A DNA stretch of 10,011 bases from Thermococcus sp. (GCA_027074805.1 JALTCK010000029.1:1-10011); one strand, 5' to 3'; counted from the first letter of the stretch, positions 1 through 8,336 are shown. The notes: a model not told the origin generated them from the sequence alone. A program made the numbers and translations.

Positions 1-2567
1 CTCAGGAGGCTGCCCTGGACTACATAGGAAAGCTCTCCCTGCCCGGCCAGCCGAAGGAGTACAGGCTCAGGAGGGCTGAGCACATAATCGACAACAACCT
101 CCTTCCCCACATGGGCGTGGAGGAGAAGGACAGAAGAGCCAAGGCCTATTACCTCGGCATGATGGCCCTCCGCGTCCTCGAGCTCTCCCTCGGAATGCGC
201 GGCGAGGATGACAAGGACCACTACGCCAACAAGAGGCTCAAGCTCGCTGGAGACCTCCTCAAGGACCTTTTCCGAGTTGCCTTCGGCCAGCTAGTTAAGG
301 ACATGCAGTACCAAATGACCAAAACCTACCAGAGGAAAGGAGAAAGGTACACCTTCGAGAACGTCCAACGCTTCGTTAGAAACTCAATAAGACCAGATGT
401 CCTTAGCGAGAGGATCGAGCACGCTTTAGCGACCGGTGCTTGGCCCGGCGGGAGAACCGGTGTGAGCCAGCTCCTCGACAGGACCAACTATATGTCAACC
501 CTTTCACATCTCAGGCGCGTTACATCTCCGCTCAGCAGGGATCAACCACACTTCGAGGCGCGTGATTTGCACGGAACCCATTGGGGCAGAATCTGTCCCA
601 CCGAAACTCCAGAAGGTCCGAACTGTGGTCTGGTTAAGAACCTTGCCCTTATGGCCCAGATAACCACCGGAATCCCGGAGGAGGAGATACGGGAGTACAT
701 CAGAAGACTTGGAGTTGTGCCCATTGAGGAGAGAAGGCCCGCCCCTGGCCTCTATCGTGTTTATCTCAACGGTGTCCTCGTTGGTACCATAGAAGATGGC
801 AGGAGCTTTGTCGATAGGATAAGAGCCGATAGACGCTCCGGAAAGATAAGTGATGTTATAAACGTCGCCATCTATGAGGAAGAGGACGTCCAAGAAGTCT
901 ACGTCAATAGCGACGATGGTAGGGTGAGAAGGCCCCTTATAATAGTTGAGAACGGACAACCAAGGCTCACCCGCGAGCACGTCGAGGGTATAAAGAACGG
1001 AACGCTTACTTGGAGCGACCTTGTAAAGATGGGAGTCATCGAGTACCTCGACGCTGAGGAAGAGGAGAACGCCTACGTTGCCACCTGGCCCTGGGAAGTT
1101 ACAGAGGAGCACACTCACCTCGAACTAATGCCGGCTGCAATACTCGGTATTCCAGCCTCACTCGTCCCGTATCCGGAGCACAACGCCGCTCCGAGAAACA
1201 CCTACGGAGCAGGCATGGCCAAGCAGAGCCTCGGTCTCGGCGCTGCCAACTTCCGCATAAGGGTCGACACTCGCGGTCATCTCATGCACTATCCTCAAGT
1301 TCCGCTCGTAAACTCGCGCATCATGAAGGCTGTCGGATTTGAAGACAGGCCTGCGGGTCAAAACTTCGTCGTTGCCGTCCTCAGTTACCAAGGGTACAAC
1401 ATGGAGGATGCCGTAATCATGAACAAGGCCTCCATCGAGCGCGGCCTGGCTCGCTCAACGTTCTTCAGAACCTACGAGGCCGAGGAGAAGCGCTACCTTG
1501 GAGGACAGACAGACCGCTTCGAGGTTCCGGACCCGACGATACAGGGCTACCTCGGCGAAAAATACTACAGGCACTTGGACGAGGACGGCATAATCTTCCC
1601 GGAGTCAAAGGTCACCGGCAAGGACGTGCTCGTCGGAAGGACATCTCCACCGAGGTTCCTTGAGGAGCAGAGCGGCCTCGGGGGAATAATCCTCCAGGAG
1701 AGGCGTGAGACTAGTGTTAGCGTTAGACCGAGTGAGAAGGGCATAGTGGACAAGGTCATACTCACCGAGACCGGTGACGGAACAAAGCTGGTGAAAATAA
1801 CCGTTAGAGATCTCAGGATTCCAGAGTTCGGCGACAAGTTCGCTAGTAGGCATGGACAGAAAGGTGTCATTGGCCTTATTGTCCCGCAGGAGGACATGCC
1901 CTGGACCGAGAGTGGGATAGTTCCAGACCTCATCGTCAACCCGCACGGTATCCCTAGCCGTATGACCGTCGGACAGTTAATAGAGGCCATAGGCGGGAAG
2001 GTTGCAGCACTAAAAGGTAGGCGCGTGGACGGTACTGCCTTCATTGGGGAGCCGGAGGAGAAGCTGAGAAAGGAGCTCGAGGAGCTCGGCTTCAAACACA
2101 GCGGCAGAGAAGTTATGTACGACGGAATAACCGGCAAGAGGTTAGAGGCGGACATATTTGTCGGTGTCATCTACTACCAGAGGCTCCACCACATGGTCGC
2201 CGACAAGATGCACGCACGCTCTAGAGGCCCAGTTCAGGTACTCACCAAGCAACCGACCGAGGGCAGAGCCAGAGAGGGCGGTCTCAGGTTTGGTGAGATG
2301 GAAAGGGATGTGCTCATCGGGCATGGTGCTGCAATGCTCCTAATCGAACGTCTTCTAGAGGAGAGTGATAAGACGGAGGTATGGGTCTGCGAGAACTGTG
2401 GGCATCTTGCACTCGAGGACAAGCGTCGCGGTAAGGTCTACTGTCCGGTCTGTGGAGAAGAAGAGAGAATAAGCAAAGTCGAGATGAGCTATGCGTTCAA
2501 GCTGCTGCTCGATGAGTTGAAGGCAATGGGAATAAGACCCTCCCTCAACATAACGGATAGGGTGTGA
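1..2567 (+). CDS. rpoB: DNA-directed RNA polymerase subunit B (RpoB), 5'-truncated by window edge
   Basis: This is the second-largest catalytic subunit of the archaeal RNA polymerase. The frame is open from base 3, so the ATG at 111 is an internal methionine; 854 residues are present, against about 1,120 expected from memory for Thermococcales, so roughly the first 265 are missing. Visible signatures are CPTETPEGPNCG (594-629), GYNMEDA (1392-1412), the active-centre segment GDKFASRHGQKG (1830-1865), VNPHGIPSRMT, and KQPTEGRAREGG from 2247. The C-terminal Zn site has Cys codons at 2388, 2397, 2442 and 2451 and forms part of the clamp. The fragment is longer than either B' or B'' of methanogens and runs through their split point, so B is unsplit here. 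The stop is 4 nt before rpoA1. No intein or frameshift is seen. Confidence 0.98.
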   Translation, partial: QEAALDYIGKLSLPGQPKEYRLRRAEHIIDNNLLPHMGVEEKDRRAKAYYLGMMALRVLELSLGMRGEDDKDHYANKRLKLAGDLLKDLFRVAFGQLVKDMQYQMTKTYQRKGERYTFENVQRFVRNSIRPDVLSERIEHALATGAWPGGRTGVSQLLDRTNYMSTLSHLRRVTSPLSRDQPHFEARDLHGTHWGRICPTETPEGPNCGLVKNLALMAQITTGIPEEEIREYIRRLGVVPIEERRPAPGLYRVYLNGVLVGTIEDGRSFVDRIRADRRSGKISDVINVAIYEEEDVQEVYVNSDDGRVRRPLIIVENGQPRLTREHVEGIKNGTLTWSDLVKMGVIEYLDAEEEENAYVATWPWEVTEEHTHLELMPAAILGIPASLVPYPEHNAAPRNTYGAGMAKQSLGLGAANFRIRVDTRGHLMHYPQVPLVNSRIMKAVGFEDRPAGQNFVVAVLSYQGYNMEDAVIMNKASIERGLARSTFFRTYEAEEKRYLGGQTDRFEVPDPTIQGYLGEKYYRHLDEDGIIFPESKVTGKDVLVGRTSPPRFLEEQSGLGGIILQERRETSVSVRPSEKGIVDKVILTETGDGTKLVKITVRDLRIPEFGDKFASRHGQKGVIGLIVPQEDMPWTESGIVPDLIVNPHGIPSRMTVGQLIEAIGGKVAALKGRRVDGTAFIGEPEEKLRKELEELGFKHSGREVMYDGITGKRLEADIFVGVIYYQRLHHMVADKMHARSRGPVQVLTKQPTEGRAREGGLRFGEMERDVLIGHGAAMLLIERLLEESDKTEVWVCENCGHLALEDKRRGKVYCPVCGEEERISKVEMSYAFKLLLDELKAMGIRPSLNITDRV

Positions 2568-2571
2568 TACC

Positions 2572-5289
2572 ATGCAGTCCATGAAAAAGGTCATTGGGAG
2601 TATTGAATTCGGCATCCTCTCACCTCAGGAGATTAGAAAGATGAGTGCGGCCGAGATAACCGTGCCGGATACCTACGACGACGATGGTTATCCTATTGAA
2701 GGGGGGCTTATGGACAAGCGCCTCGGTGTCATTGACCCAGGACTCAGATGTGAGACTTGCGGCGCCAGAGCGGGAGAGTGTCCAGGCCACTTCGGTCATG
2801 TCGAGCTCGCCAGACCGATAATCCACGTCGGATTTGCCAAGACCATTCACCGCGTTCTGGAAAGCACATGCAGGGAATGCGGCAGGATAAAGCTCACTGA
2901 TGAGGAGATACAGGAGTATATGCACAAGTTCGAGGTAATGGGAGACAGGAAGAAGGCTAAGGACAGACTCATCAAAGAGATCCACAAGAAGGCCAAGGAG
3001 AGGATGGTCTGCCCACACTGTGGTGCACCACAGTTCCCGGTCAAGTTCGAGAGGCCAACCATCTACTGGGAGCTCAGGAAAGATGAAGAAGGCAACGAGT
3101 ACAGGCACAGAATGATGCCAAGCGAGGTCCGCGAGAGGCTCGAAAAGATACCAGACAAAGATTTACCGCTCCTCGGACTGCACCCGGAGAAAGCTCGTCC
3201 AGAGTGGATGGTCCTCACGGTTCTTCCAGTTCCGCCGGTCACCATGAGGCCGTCAATCACCCTCGAGAGTGGCATAAGAGCGGAGGACGACCTCACTCAC
3301 AAGCTCGTCGACATAATCCGTATCAACAACCGCCTCAAATCCAACATTGAGGCTGGAGCTCCTCAGCTCATCATCGAAGATCTATGGGACCTCCTTCAGT
3401 ACCACGTCACAACATACATCAACAACGAGACATCAGGAATCCCACCGGCCAAACACAAGAGCGGAAGACCATTGAAAACACTTTCCCAGAGACTTAAGGG
3501 CAAGGAAGGTAGGTTTAGAGGAAACCTCAGCGGTAAGCGTGTCAATTTCTCGGCCCGTACCGTCATCAGCCCCGATCCAATGATAAGCATCAACGAAGTT
3601 GGAGTACCCCTTGCCGTTGCTATGGAGCTCACCGTTCCGGAGAAGGTCACTGAGTTCAACTTTGAGAAGCTCAAACAGAGGGTTCTCAATGGCCCAGACA
3701 AGTACCCTGGAGCCAACTATGTGATAGACCCAGAAGGAAGACGAATACGTCTCATGGAGAACAACCTCGAGATCATCGCCGAAAAACTTGATATCGGATG
3801 GACTGTCGAGAGACACCTCGAGGACGGCGACATAGTGCTCTTCAACAGGCAACCCTCACTCCACAGGATGTCAATCATGGCCCACCGCGTTAGGGTAATG
3901 CCCTACAGAACCTTCCGCCTCAACTTGGCAGTCTGTCCGCCCTATAACGCCGACTTCGACGGTGATGAGATGAACCTCCACGTGCCCCAGACCGAGGAGG
4001 CACAGGCGGAAGCAAAGATTCTGATGGAGGTTCAGAACCACATAATTTCACCTCGCTACGGAGGCCCGCTCATAGCTGGAATGCAGGACCACATCTCTGG
4101 AGGTTATCTCCTCACCCGCGAGGGAGCCTATTTCACCCGCGCAGAGGTAGAGCAGATGCTCATGTTCGCCGGCGTTGACGTGGAAAAGCTCCCCAAGCCG
4201 GACAAGAAGGAGAATGGCGTGGAGTTCTGGAGCGGAAAGAGGATATTCTCACTTCTCCTTCCCGAAGACCTGACGATCTGGTACCGTAACAAGCTCTGCG
4301 ACGAGCCCGAGCGCTGCGAGGCCCTCGAGAAGCTCATCGAGGAGAAGCTCGTTCCGGACGAGGAGGAGGTCAGAAAACTCGCCTACGATGGCTTCACCTA
4401 CATCCTCAACGGAAAGCTTCTCAGCGGCGTTGTAGACAAAAAGGCTTATGGTAGGGAGGATGGAAAGCTCCTCGACCTCATAGTGAGAGAGTACGGCGTT
4501 GAAAGGGCCAGGCAGTTCCTCGACCAGGTCACCAAACTCGCGATCTGGGTTATAACTCACCGCGGCTTCACCACAGCCATAGACGACGAAGACCTGCCCC
4601 GGGAAGCCCTCGACAGGATCCACGAGATAATTCGCGAGGCAGAGGAAAGGGTTAACAGACTTATAGAGGCCTACAAAAATGGCGAACTCGAACCGCTTCC
4701 AGGTAAGACCCTGGAGGAGACCCTAGAGAGCAACATCATGGCCGTCCTCGCCGAGGCGCGTGACAACGCGGGTAAGGTCGCCGAGCGCTACCTCGGTATG
4801 ACCAACCACGCAGTCATAATGGCCAAGACCGGAGCGAGGGGTAAGATGCTCAACATCACCCAGATGGCGGCGATGCTCGGACAGCAGTCAATTAGAGGAA
4901 AGCGTCTCTACCGTGGCTACCGTGGACGGGTTCTCACGCACTTCAAGCCCGGAGACCTGGGGGCAAAGGCCAGAGGCTTCGTCACCAACTCCTACAAGAG
5001 CGGCCTGACACCTCAGGAGTACTTCTTCCACGCTATGGGTGGAAGGGAAGGTCTCGTCGACACCGCTGTGAGAACTGCGCAGAGCGGTTACATGCAGCGC
5101 CGTTTGATAAACGCACTCCAGGACCTCAAGGTGGACTACGACGGAACGGTCAGAGATCCGACAGGCATAATAGTCCAGTTCCGCTATGGTGAAGACGGCG
5201 TTGATCCCATGAAGAGCTGGCAGGGCAAAACGGTGGACGTTGACAGGGTGATAGTTAGAACCCTTCTCAAAGTGAGGGGGAGGGGGTGA
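2572..5289 (+). CDS. rpoA1: DNA-directed RNA polymerase subunit A' (RpoA1)
   Basis: N-terminal two-thirds of the bacterial beta'-like largest subunit, 905 aa, normal for Thermococcales. Zinc ligands appear at C60, C63, C70 and H73 (CETCG...CPGH), and a second CxxC pair set at C100/C103 and C147/C150. GKRVNFSART precedes the catalytic loop NADFDGDEMNLH, where D461, D463 and D465 hold the active-site magnesium. The bridge helix region starts at about F818 and includes GGREGLVDTA (823-832) and QSGYMQRRL. The protein ends after the bridge helix; the trigger loop is on RpoA2, as in archaea generally. The ATG at 2572 is preferred over the one at 2581 because GGGTG (2560-2564) sits 7 nt before it. 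The gene begins 4 nt after the rpoB stop. There is no intein at the catalytic loop. Confidence 0.98.
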   Translation: MQSMKKVIGSIEFGILSPQEIRKMSAAEITVPDTYDDDGYPIEGGLMDKRLGVIDPGLRCETCGARAGECPGHFGHVELARPIIHVGFAKTIHRVLESTCRECGRIKLTDEEIQEYMHKFEVMGDRKKAKDRLIKEIHKKAKERMVCPHCGAPQFPVKFERPTIYWELRKDEEGNEYRHRMMPSEVRERLEKIPDKDLPLLGLHPEKARPEWMVLTVLPVPPVTMRPSITLESGIRAEDDLTHKLVDIIRINNRLKSNIEAGAPQLIIEDLWDLLQYHVTTYINNETSGIPPAKHKSGRPLKTLSQRLKGKEGRFRGNLSGKRVNFSARTVISPDPMISINEVGVPLAVAMELTVPEKVTEFNFEKLKQRVLNGPDKYPGANYVIDPEGRRIRLMENNLEIIAEKLDIGWTVERHLEDGDIVLFNRQPSLHRMSIMAHRVRVMPYRTFRLNLAVCPPYNADFDGDEMNLHVPQTEEAQAEAKILMEVQNHIISPRYGGPLIAGMQDHISGGYLLTREGAYFTRAEVEQMLMFAGVDVEKLPKPDKKENGVEFWSGKRIFSLLLPEDLTIWYRNKLCDEPERCEALEKLIEEKLVPDEEEVRKLAYDGFTYILNGKLLSGVVDKKAYGREDGKLLDLIVREYGVERARQFLDQVTKLAIWVITHRGFTTAIDDEDLPREALDRIHEIIREAEERVNRLIEAYKNGELEPLPGKTLEETLESNIMAVLAEARDNAGKVAERYLGMTNHAVIMAKTGARGKMLNITQMAAMLGQQSIRGKRLYRGYRGRVLTHFKPGDLGAKARGFVTNSYKSGLTPQEYFFHAMGGREGLVDTAVRTAQSGYMQRRLINALQDLKVDYDGTVRDPTGIIVQFRYGEDGVDPMKSWQGKTVDVDRVIVRTLLKVRGRG

Positions 5290-5291
5290 TC
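5282..5291 (+). promoter_or_regulatory. Shine-Dalgarno of rpoA2 containing the rpoA1 stop
   Basis: The string GGGGGTGATC matches the archaeal anti-Shine-Dalgarno end of 16S rRNA. Its GGTG ends 6 nt before the ATG at 5295, the same spacing as rpl30e, rps12 and rps7. The rpoA1 stop codon TGA (5287-5289) lies inside it. An in-frame GTG at 5286 also falls inside the site, so it is unlikely to be the start of rpoA2. Confidence 0.8.
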
Positions 5292-5294
5292 GAA

Positions 5295-6470
5295 ATGGTG
5301 GCAGCGAAGACCATAAAGAGCCTGGTTAACAAGTCCGAGCTTCCGGACAACATAAAGGAGGAGCTCTACAACAAGCTCATCGAGTACAACAAGAAGTACA
5401 AGCTCAAGAAGGCAGAGGTCGAGGCCATCATAGATGAAACAGTTAAGGAGTACAAGAGGGCGCTCATCGAGCCGGGAGAGGCCATAGGAACGGTTGCTGC
5501 ACAGTCAATCGGCGAGCCCTCAACGCAGATGACGCTCAACACCTTCCACTACGCGGGTGTTGCCGAGATCAACGTCACCCTCGGTCTGCCGAGGATTATC
5601 GAGATCGTCGATGCAAGAAAGAACCCGTCAACGCCGATCATGACCGTCTATCTCGACGAGAAGCACCGCCACGACCGCGAGAAGGCCCTAGAGGTTGCGA
5701 GGAGGATAGAGGGAACCACCCTCGAGAACCTCGCGAGGGAGATGAGCCTCGACATCCTCAACTATGAGTTCATAGTGGAAATAGACCCTGAAAGGCTTCA
5801 GAAGAGCGGCCTCGACATGGAGAAGATACAGAAGAAGCTGGAGGGGTCATTCAAGAGCGCGGAATTCGAGACCGAGGGTTACACACTAATAATGAGGCCC
5901 AAGAAGGTTGGCAAGCTCTCCGACCTCAGGAAGCTCTCCGAAAAGGTTAAAAAGCACCGCCTTAAGGGTCTCTCGGGCGTCGGGAAGACCATCATCAGGA
6001 AGGAAGGTGACGAGTACGTTATCTACACCGAGGGTTCCAACTTCAAGCAGGTGCTCAAGGTTCCAGGCGTCGACCCAACGAGGACCAGAACCAACAACAT
6101 CTGGGAGATAGCGGACGTCCTTGGAATCGAGGCTGCCAGAAACGCTATCATCGAGGAAATCGTCAACACGATGCGTGAGCAGGGTCTGGAAGTCGACGTC
6201 AGGCATATAATGCTCGTTGCAGATATGATGACACTCGACGGTGTGATACTGCCCATAGGCAGGCACGGTATAGTTGGGGAGAAGGCCAGCGTGCTTGCCA
6301 GGGCCGCCTTTGAGATCACAACCCAACACCTCTTCGAGGCGGCTGAAAGGGGTGAACTCGATCCTCTCAACGGCGTCGTTGAGAACGTGCTGATAGGCCA
6401 GCCGGTTCCAGTCGGGACCGGAATGGTCAGACTGGCTATGAATCTCCCCCTGAGACCGAAAAGGGAGTAG
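5295..6470 (+). CDS. rpoA2: DNA-directed RNA polymerase subunit A'' (RpoA2)
   Basis: C-terminal third of the largest RNA polymerase subunit, separately encoded as in archaea. From the ATG at 5295 it has 391 aa, close to the family's usual length of about 390-400. The trigger-loop segment, from GTVAAQSIGEP to QMTLNTFH at about residues 65-85, completes the catalytic centre begun in RpoA1. It is followed by GLPRIIEIVDARKNPSTP. The C-terminal part (GIEAARNAIIEEI, then MTLDGVILPIGRHGI) matches the clamp/jaw closing region. I chose ATG 5295 over GTG 5286, which would add three residues, because the GTG is buried in the Shine-Dalgarno sequence. Five nt separate it from rpoA1, so translation is probably coupled and gives equal amounts of A' and A''. 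Confidence 0.97.
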   Translation: MVAAKTIKSLVNKSELPDNIKEELYNKLIEYNKKYKLKKAEVEAIIDETVKEYKRALIEPGEAIGTVAAQSIGEPSTQMTLNTFHYAGVAEINVTLGLPRIIEIVDARKNPSTPIMTVYLDEKHRHDREKALEVARRIEGTTLENLAREMSLDILNYEFIVEIDPERLQKSGLDMEKIQKKLEGSFKSAEFETEGYTLIMRPKKVGKLSDLRKLSEKVKKHRLKGLSGVGKTIIRKEGDEYVIYTEGSNFKQVLKVPGVDPTRTRTNNIWEIADVLGIEAARNAIIEEIVNTMREQGLEVDVRHIMLVADMMTLDGVILPIGRHGIVGEKASVLARAAFEITTQHLFEAAERGELDPLNGVVENVLIGQPVPVGTGMVRLAMNLPLRPKRE

Positions 6471-6477
6471 GGAGGTG
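6471..6477 (+). promoter_or_regulatory. Shine-Dalgarno of rpl30e
   Basis: GGAGGTG begins directly after the rpoA2 stop TAG and ends 6 nt before ATG 6484. This spacing rules against the in-frame TTG at 6481, which would be only 3 nt away. A CTCCC at 6444-6448 in the end of rpoA2 is complementary to GGGAG at 6470-6474 and could mask this site. Confidence 0.8.
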
Positions 6478-6483
6478 TGATTG

Positions 6484-6792
6484 ATGGTTGACTTTGCATT
6501 CGAGCTTAGGAAAGCAGAGGAGACTGGAAAGATAGTCATGGGTGCTAAGAAGAGCATCCAGTACGCGAAGATGGGTGGGGCCAAGCTGATAATAGTTGCT
6601 AGAAATGCAAGACCCGACATCAAGGAGGACATAGAGTACTACGCCAGGCTCAGCGGGATACCAATATACGAGTTCGAGGGAACGAGCGTCGAACTTGGAA
6701 CGCTCCTCGGAAGACCCCACACTGTCTCTGCCCTCGCCATCCTCGATCCCGGTGAGAGCAGGATACTCGCACTTGTTGGGGGTAAGGAGTAA
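6484..6792 (+). CDS. rpl30e: 50S ribosomal protein L30e
   Basis: Archaeal/eukaryotic-type L30e of the large ribosomal subunit, 102 aa, from the L7Ae/L30e family that binds kink-turn RNA. The start is MVDFAFELRKA, followed by GKIVMGAKKS, the core GGAKLIIVARNARPD and the C-terminal GTLLGRPHTVSALAI. From memory this is nearly identical to Thermococcus celer L30e, whose structure is known, and that protein also starts at MVDF, supporting ATG 6484 over TTG 6481. It follows rpoA2 by 13 nt, and its TAA stop overlaps the nusA ATG by one base (TAATG). Yeast L30 represses its own expression through a kink-turn; whether the archaeal protein does so is not shown by this sequence. Confidence 0.97.
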   Translation: MVDFAFELRKAEETGKIVMGAKKSIQYAKMGGAKLIIVARNARPDIKEDIEYYARLSGIPIYEFEGTSVELGTLLGRPHTVSALAILDPGESRILALVGGKE

Positions 6793-7229
6793 TGCCGCTC
6801 AAGCTCAACACGGACCAGATAAAGTTCATAGCTCTCTTCGAGAGCATGACAGGAGCGACGGTCCTTGATTGCCTCATAGACAACAACAGAAACCGGCTCA
6901 TCTACGTCATTAAGAAGGGAGAGATGGGACTGGCCCTCGGGAAGAAGGGCGCCAACGTCAAGCGCGTCCAGAACATGCTCGGAAAAGAGGTCGAGCTCAT
7001 AGAGCACTCGGAGAACCCCGAAGAGTTCCTGAGGAACATTTATAAGAGCCTCGGGGTTAAGGTTAAAAAGGTTCACATCACCGAAAAGAGGGATGGTAAA
7101 AAGGTCGCCCTCCTCGACATTGGGCCGCGCGACAAGCCGCGCGCCATCGGAAGAGGCGGCCAGAACATTAACCTCGTGAAAGAGCTGATGGAGAGACATC
7201 ACGGCATTCAGGACGTGATTATAATTTGA
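6792..7229 (+). CDS. nusA: Archaeal NusA-like transcription factor (two KH domains)
   Basis: Short archaeal NusA, 145 aa. It has only two KH RNA-binding domains and lacks the N-terminal polymerase-binding and S1 domains of bacterial NusA. The first KH domain has its GxxG loop at residues 50-53 (GKKG, in GLALGKKGANVKRVQ). The second has it at 120-123 (GRGG, in PRAIGRGGQNINLV). In bacteria NusA acts in pausing, termination and antitermination; the archaeal role is inferred from RNA binding and from its constant position between the polymerase and ribosomal protein genes. The ATG overlaps the rpl30e stop by one base, so translation probably depends on coupling; GGGGGT (6778-6783) and GGAG (6786-6789) are the only Shine-Dalgarno-like strings, neither ideally spaced. 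Confidence 0.95.
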   Translation: MPLKLNTDQIKFIALFESMTGATVLDCLIDNNRNRLIYVIKKGEMGLALGKKGANVKRVQNMLGKEVELIEHSENPEEFLRNIYKSLGVKVKKVHITEKRDGKKVALLDIGPRDKPRAIGRGGQNINLVKELMERHHGIQDVIII

Positions 7230-7235
7230 GGTGAT
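7228..7235 (+). promoter_or_regulatory. Shine-Dalgarno of rps12 overlapping the nusA stop
   Basis: GAGGTGAT starts inside the nusA stop TGA (7227-7229). Its GAGGTG ends 6 nt before ATG 7240. Two further in-frame starts, GTG 7231 and ATG 7234, lie within the site and are therefore unlikely to be used. Confidence 0.8.
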
Positions 7236-7239
7236 GATC

Positions 7240-7683
7240 ATGGCTGGAAAGAAAGCCCCCTACGGAGAGTTTGCCGGTAGGAAGCTCAAGCTCAAGAGAA
7301 AGAAGTTCCGCTGGAGCGACATTCGCTATAAGAGAAGGGTCCTCCGCCTAAAGGAGAAGAGCGACCCGCTCGAGGGAGCTCCGCAGGCGAAGGGAATCGT
7401 CCTCGAGAAGATCGCCGTCGAGGCAAAGCAGCCGAACTCGGCCATGCGTAAGGCAGTCAGGGTTCAGCTTATCAAAAATGGTAAGGTCGTCACAGCGTTT
7501 ACCCCTGGTGATGGAGCAATAAACCACATCGACGAGCACGACGAGGTCATCATTGAGGGAATCGGCGGTCCAAAGGGCGGTTCGATGGGTGACATTCCGG
7601 GAATCAGGTACAAGGTCGTCAAGGTGAACAGGGTTAGCCTCAAGGAACTTGTCAAGGGCAGAAAGGAGAAACCGAGGAGGTGA
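7240..7683 (+). CDS. rps12: 30S ribosomal protein S12 (uS12)
   Basis: Small-subunit decoding-centre protein, 147 aa from ATG 7240, the usual archaeal length. The N-terminus MAGKKAPYGEFAGRKLKLKR is a basic tail. The universally conserved loop KQPNSAMRKAV is at residues 63-73; it lies beside the decoding site and corresponds to the bacterial region where streptomycin-resistance changes occur. A second conserved block, GGPKGGSMGDIPGIRYKV, spans about 109-126. A longer start at GTG 7231 would add MMI but would place the start codon inside the Shine-Dalgarno sequence. The gene lies 10 nt after nusA and 5 nt before rps7, an archaeal version of the str-operon order. Confidence 0.98.
   Translation: MAGKKAPYGEFAGRKLKLKRKKFRWSDIRYKRRVLRLKEKSDPLEGAPQAKGIVLEKIAVEAKQPNSAMRKAVRVQLIKNGKVVTAFTPGDGAINHIDEHDEVIIEGIGGPKGGSMGDIPGIRYKVVKVNRVSLKELVKGRKEKPRR
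7676..7683 (+). promoter_or_regulatory. Shine-Dalgarno of rps7 ending in the rps12 stop
   Basis: GGAGGTGA is a near-perfect ribosome binding site. Its last three bases are the rps12 stop codon TGA (7681-7683). GGAGGTG ends 6 nt before ATG 7689. Confidence 0.8.
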
Positions 7684-7688
7684 AGTGA

Positions 7689-8336
7689 ATGGCCAAGGCA
7701 CTAACAGAGAGGTTCTACATCCCGAAGGAGCCCAAGGTAATGGGCAGGTGGAGTGTTGAAGAAGTTACCATCGAAGATCCTTCACTCAGGCCCTACATCA
7801 ACCTCGATGCAAGAATCCTTCCACACACCCACGGCAGGCACGCCAAGAAAGCCTTCGGAAAGATCAACGTTCACATTGTTGAAAGGCTGATAAACAAAGT
7901 AATGAGAAGTGGCGCCAGCAGCCACAAGGTTGGCGGCCACTTCATGAGAAGGGAGCACCGCTCCCTCATGAGCAAGAAGATGAAGGCCTACGAGGTCGTT
8001 AAGGAGGCCTTCATGATTATCGAGCGCAGGACGAAGCAGAACCCGATTCAGGTTCTCGTCAGGGCCATCGAGAACTCAGCCCCGAGGGAGGACACCACCA
8101 CCATCGCCTTCGGTGGAATCCGCTACCACATGGCGGTCGACGTTTCCCCGCTCAGGAGGCTCGACATCGCTTTGAAGAACATCGCCCTTGGCGCCAGCGC
8201 CAAGTGCTACAGGAACAAGACCAGCTACGCCCAGGCTTTAGCTGAGGAGATAATAGCAGCAGCGAACAAGGACCCGAAGAGCTTCGCCTACAGCAAGAAG
8301 GAAGAGATCGAGAGGATTGCCCAGTCCTCACGCTGA
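7689..8336 (+). CDS. rps7: 30S ribosomal protein S7 (uS7)
   Basis: Primary binder of the 16S rRNA head domain and part of the mRNA exit and E-site region, 215 aa, typical for archaeal S7 (bacterial forms are about 156 aa, without the N-terminal extension). Recognisable parts are the archaeal N-terminus MAKALTERFYIPKEPKVMGRW, LPHTHGRHAKKAF, VERLINKVMRSG, the helix NPIQVLVRAIENSAPREDT, the hairpin GGIRYHMAVDVSPLRRLD, and the C-terminal ALAEEIIAAANKDPKS. It is the last gene of the polymerase/ribosomal operon here. No elongation factor gene follows, unlike the str operons of many other prokaryotes. Bacterial S7 represses its own operon; nothing visible here proves that for this gene. Confidence 0.98.
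   Translation: MAKALTERFYIPKEPKVMGRWSVEEVTIEDPSLRPYINLDARILPHTHGRHAKKAFGKINVHIVERLINKVMRSGASSHKVGGHFMRREHRSLMSKKMKAYEVVKEAFMIIERRTKQNPIQVLVRAIENSAPREDTTTIAFGGIRYHMAVDVSPLRRLDIALKNIALGASAKCYRNKTSYAQALAEEIIAAANKDPKSFAYSKKEEIERIAQSSR

Noticed and set aside
111..2567. A complete short rpoB starting at ATG 111.
   Set aside because: The frame stays open to base 3 and the upstream codons (QEAALDYIGKL...) continue a normal RpoB sequence; the start is outside the window.
2572..6470. Inteins in RpoA1 or RpoA2, known in some archaeal polymerase subunits.
   Set aside because: The catalytic loop, bridge helix and trigger-loop segments are continuous and both proteins have normal length; no intein splice motifs are present.
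5886..6632. Minus-strand open frame of 248 codons opposite rpoA2 and rpl30e, and similar long antisense frames over rpoB and rpoA1.
   Set aside because: They lie opposite highly conserved proteins, cross gene boundaries and show no recognisable motif; they are by-products of codon use.
7032..7046. TATA-like TTTATAA (7039-7045) with a purine-rich GAGGAACA before it, inside nusA, as an internal promoter for rps12-rps7.
   Set aside because: It encodes ordinary codons for N-I-Y-K, short TATA matches are expected by chance in an 8-kb operon, and nothing else supports it.
7217..7226. GATTATAATT at the end of nusA as an rps12 promoter.
   Set aside because: A start site about 25 nt downstream would fall after the rps12 ATG, so it could not drive the full gene; it encodes the V-I-I-I end of NusA.
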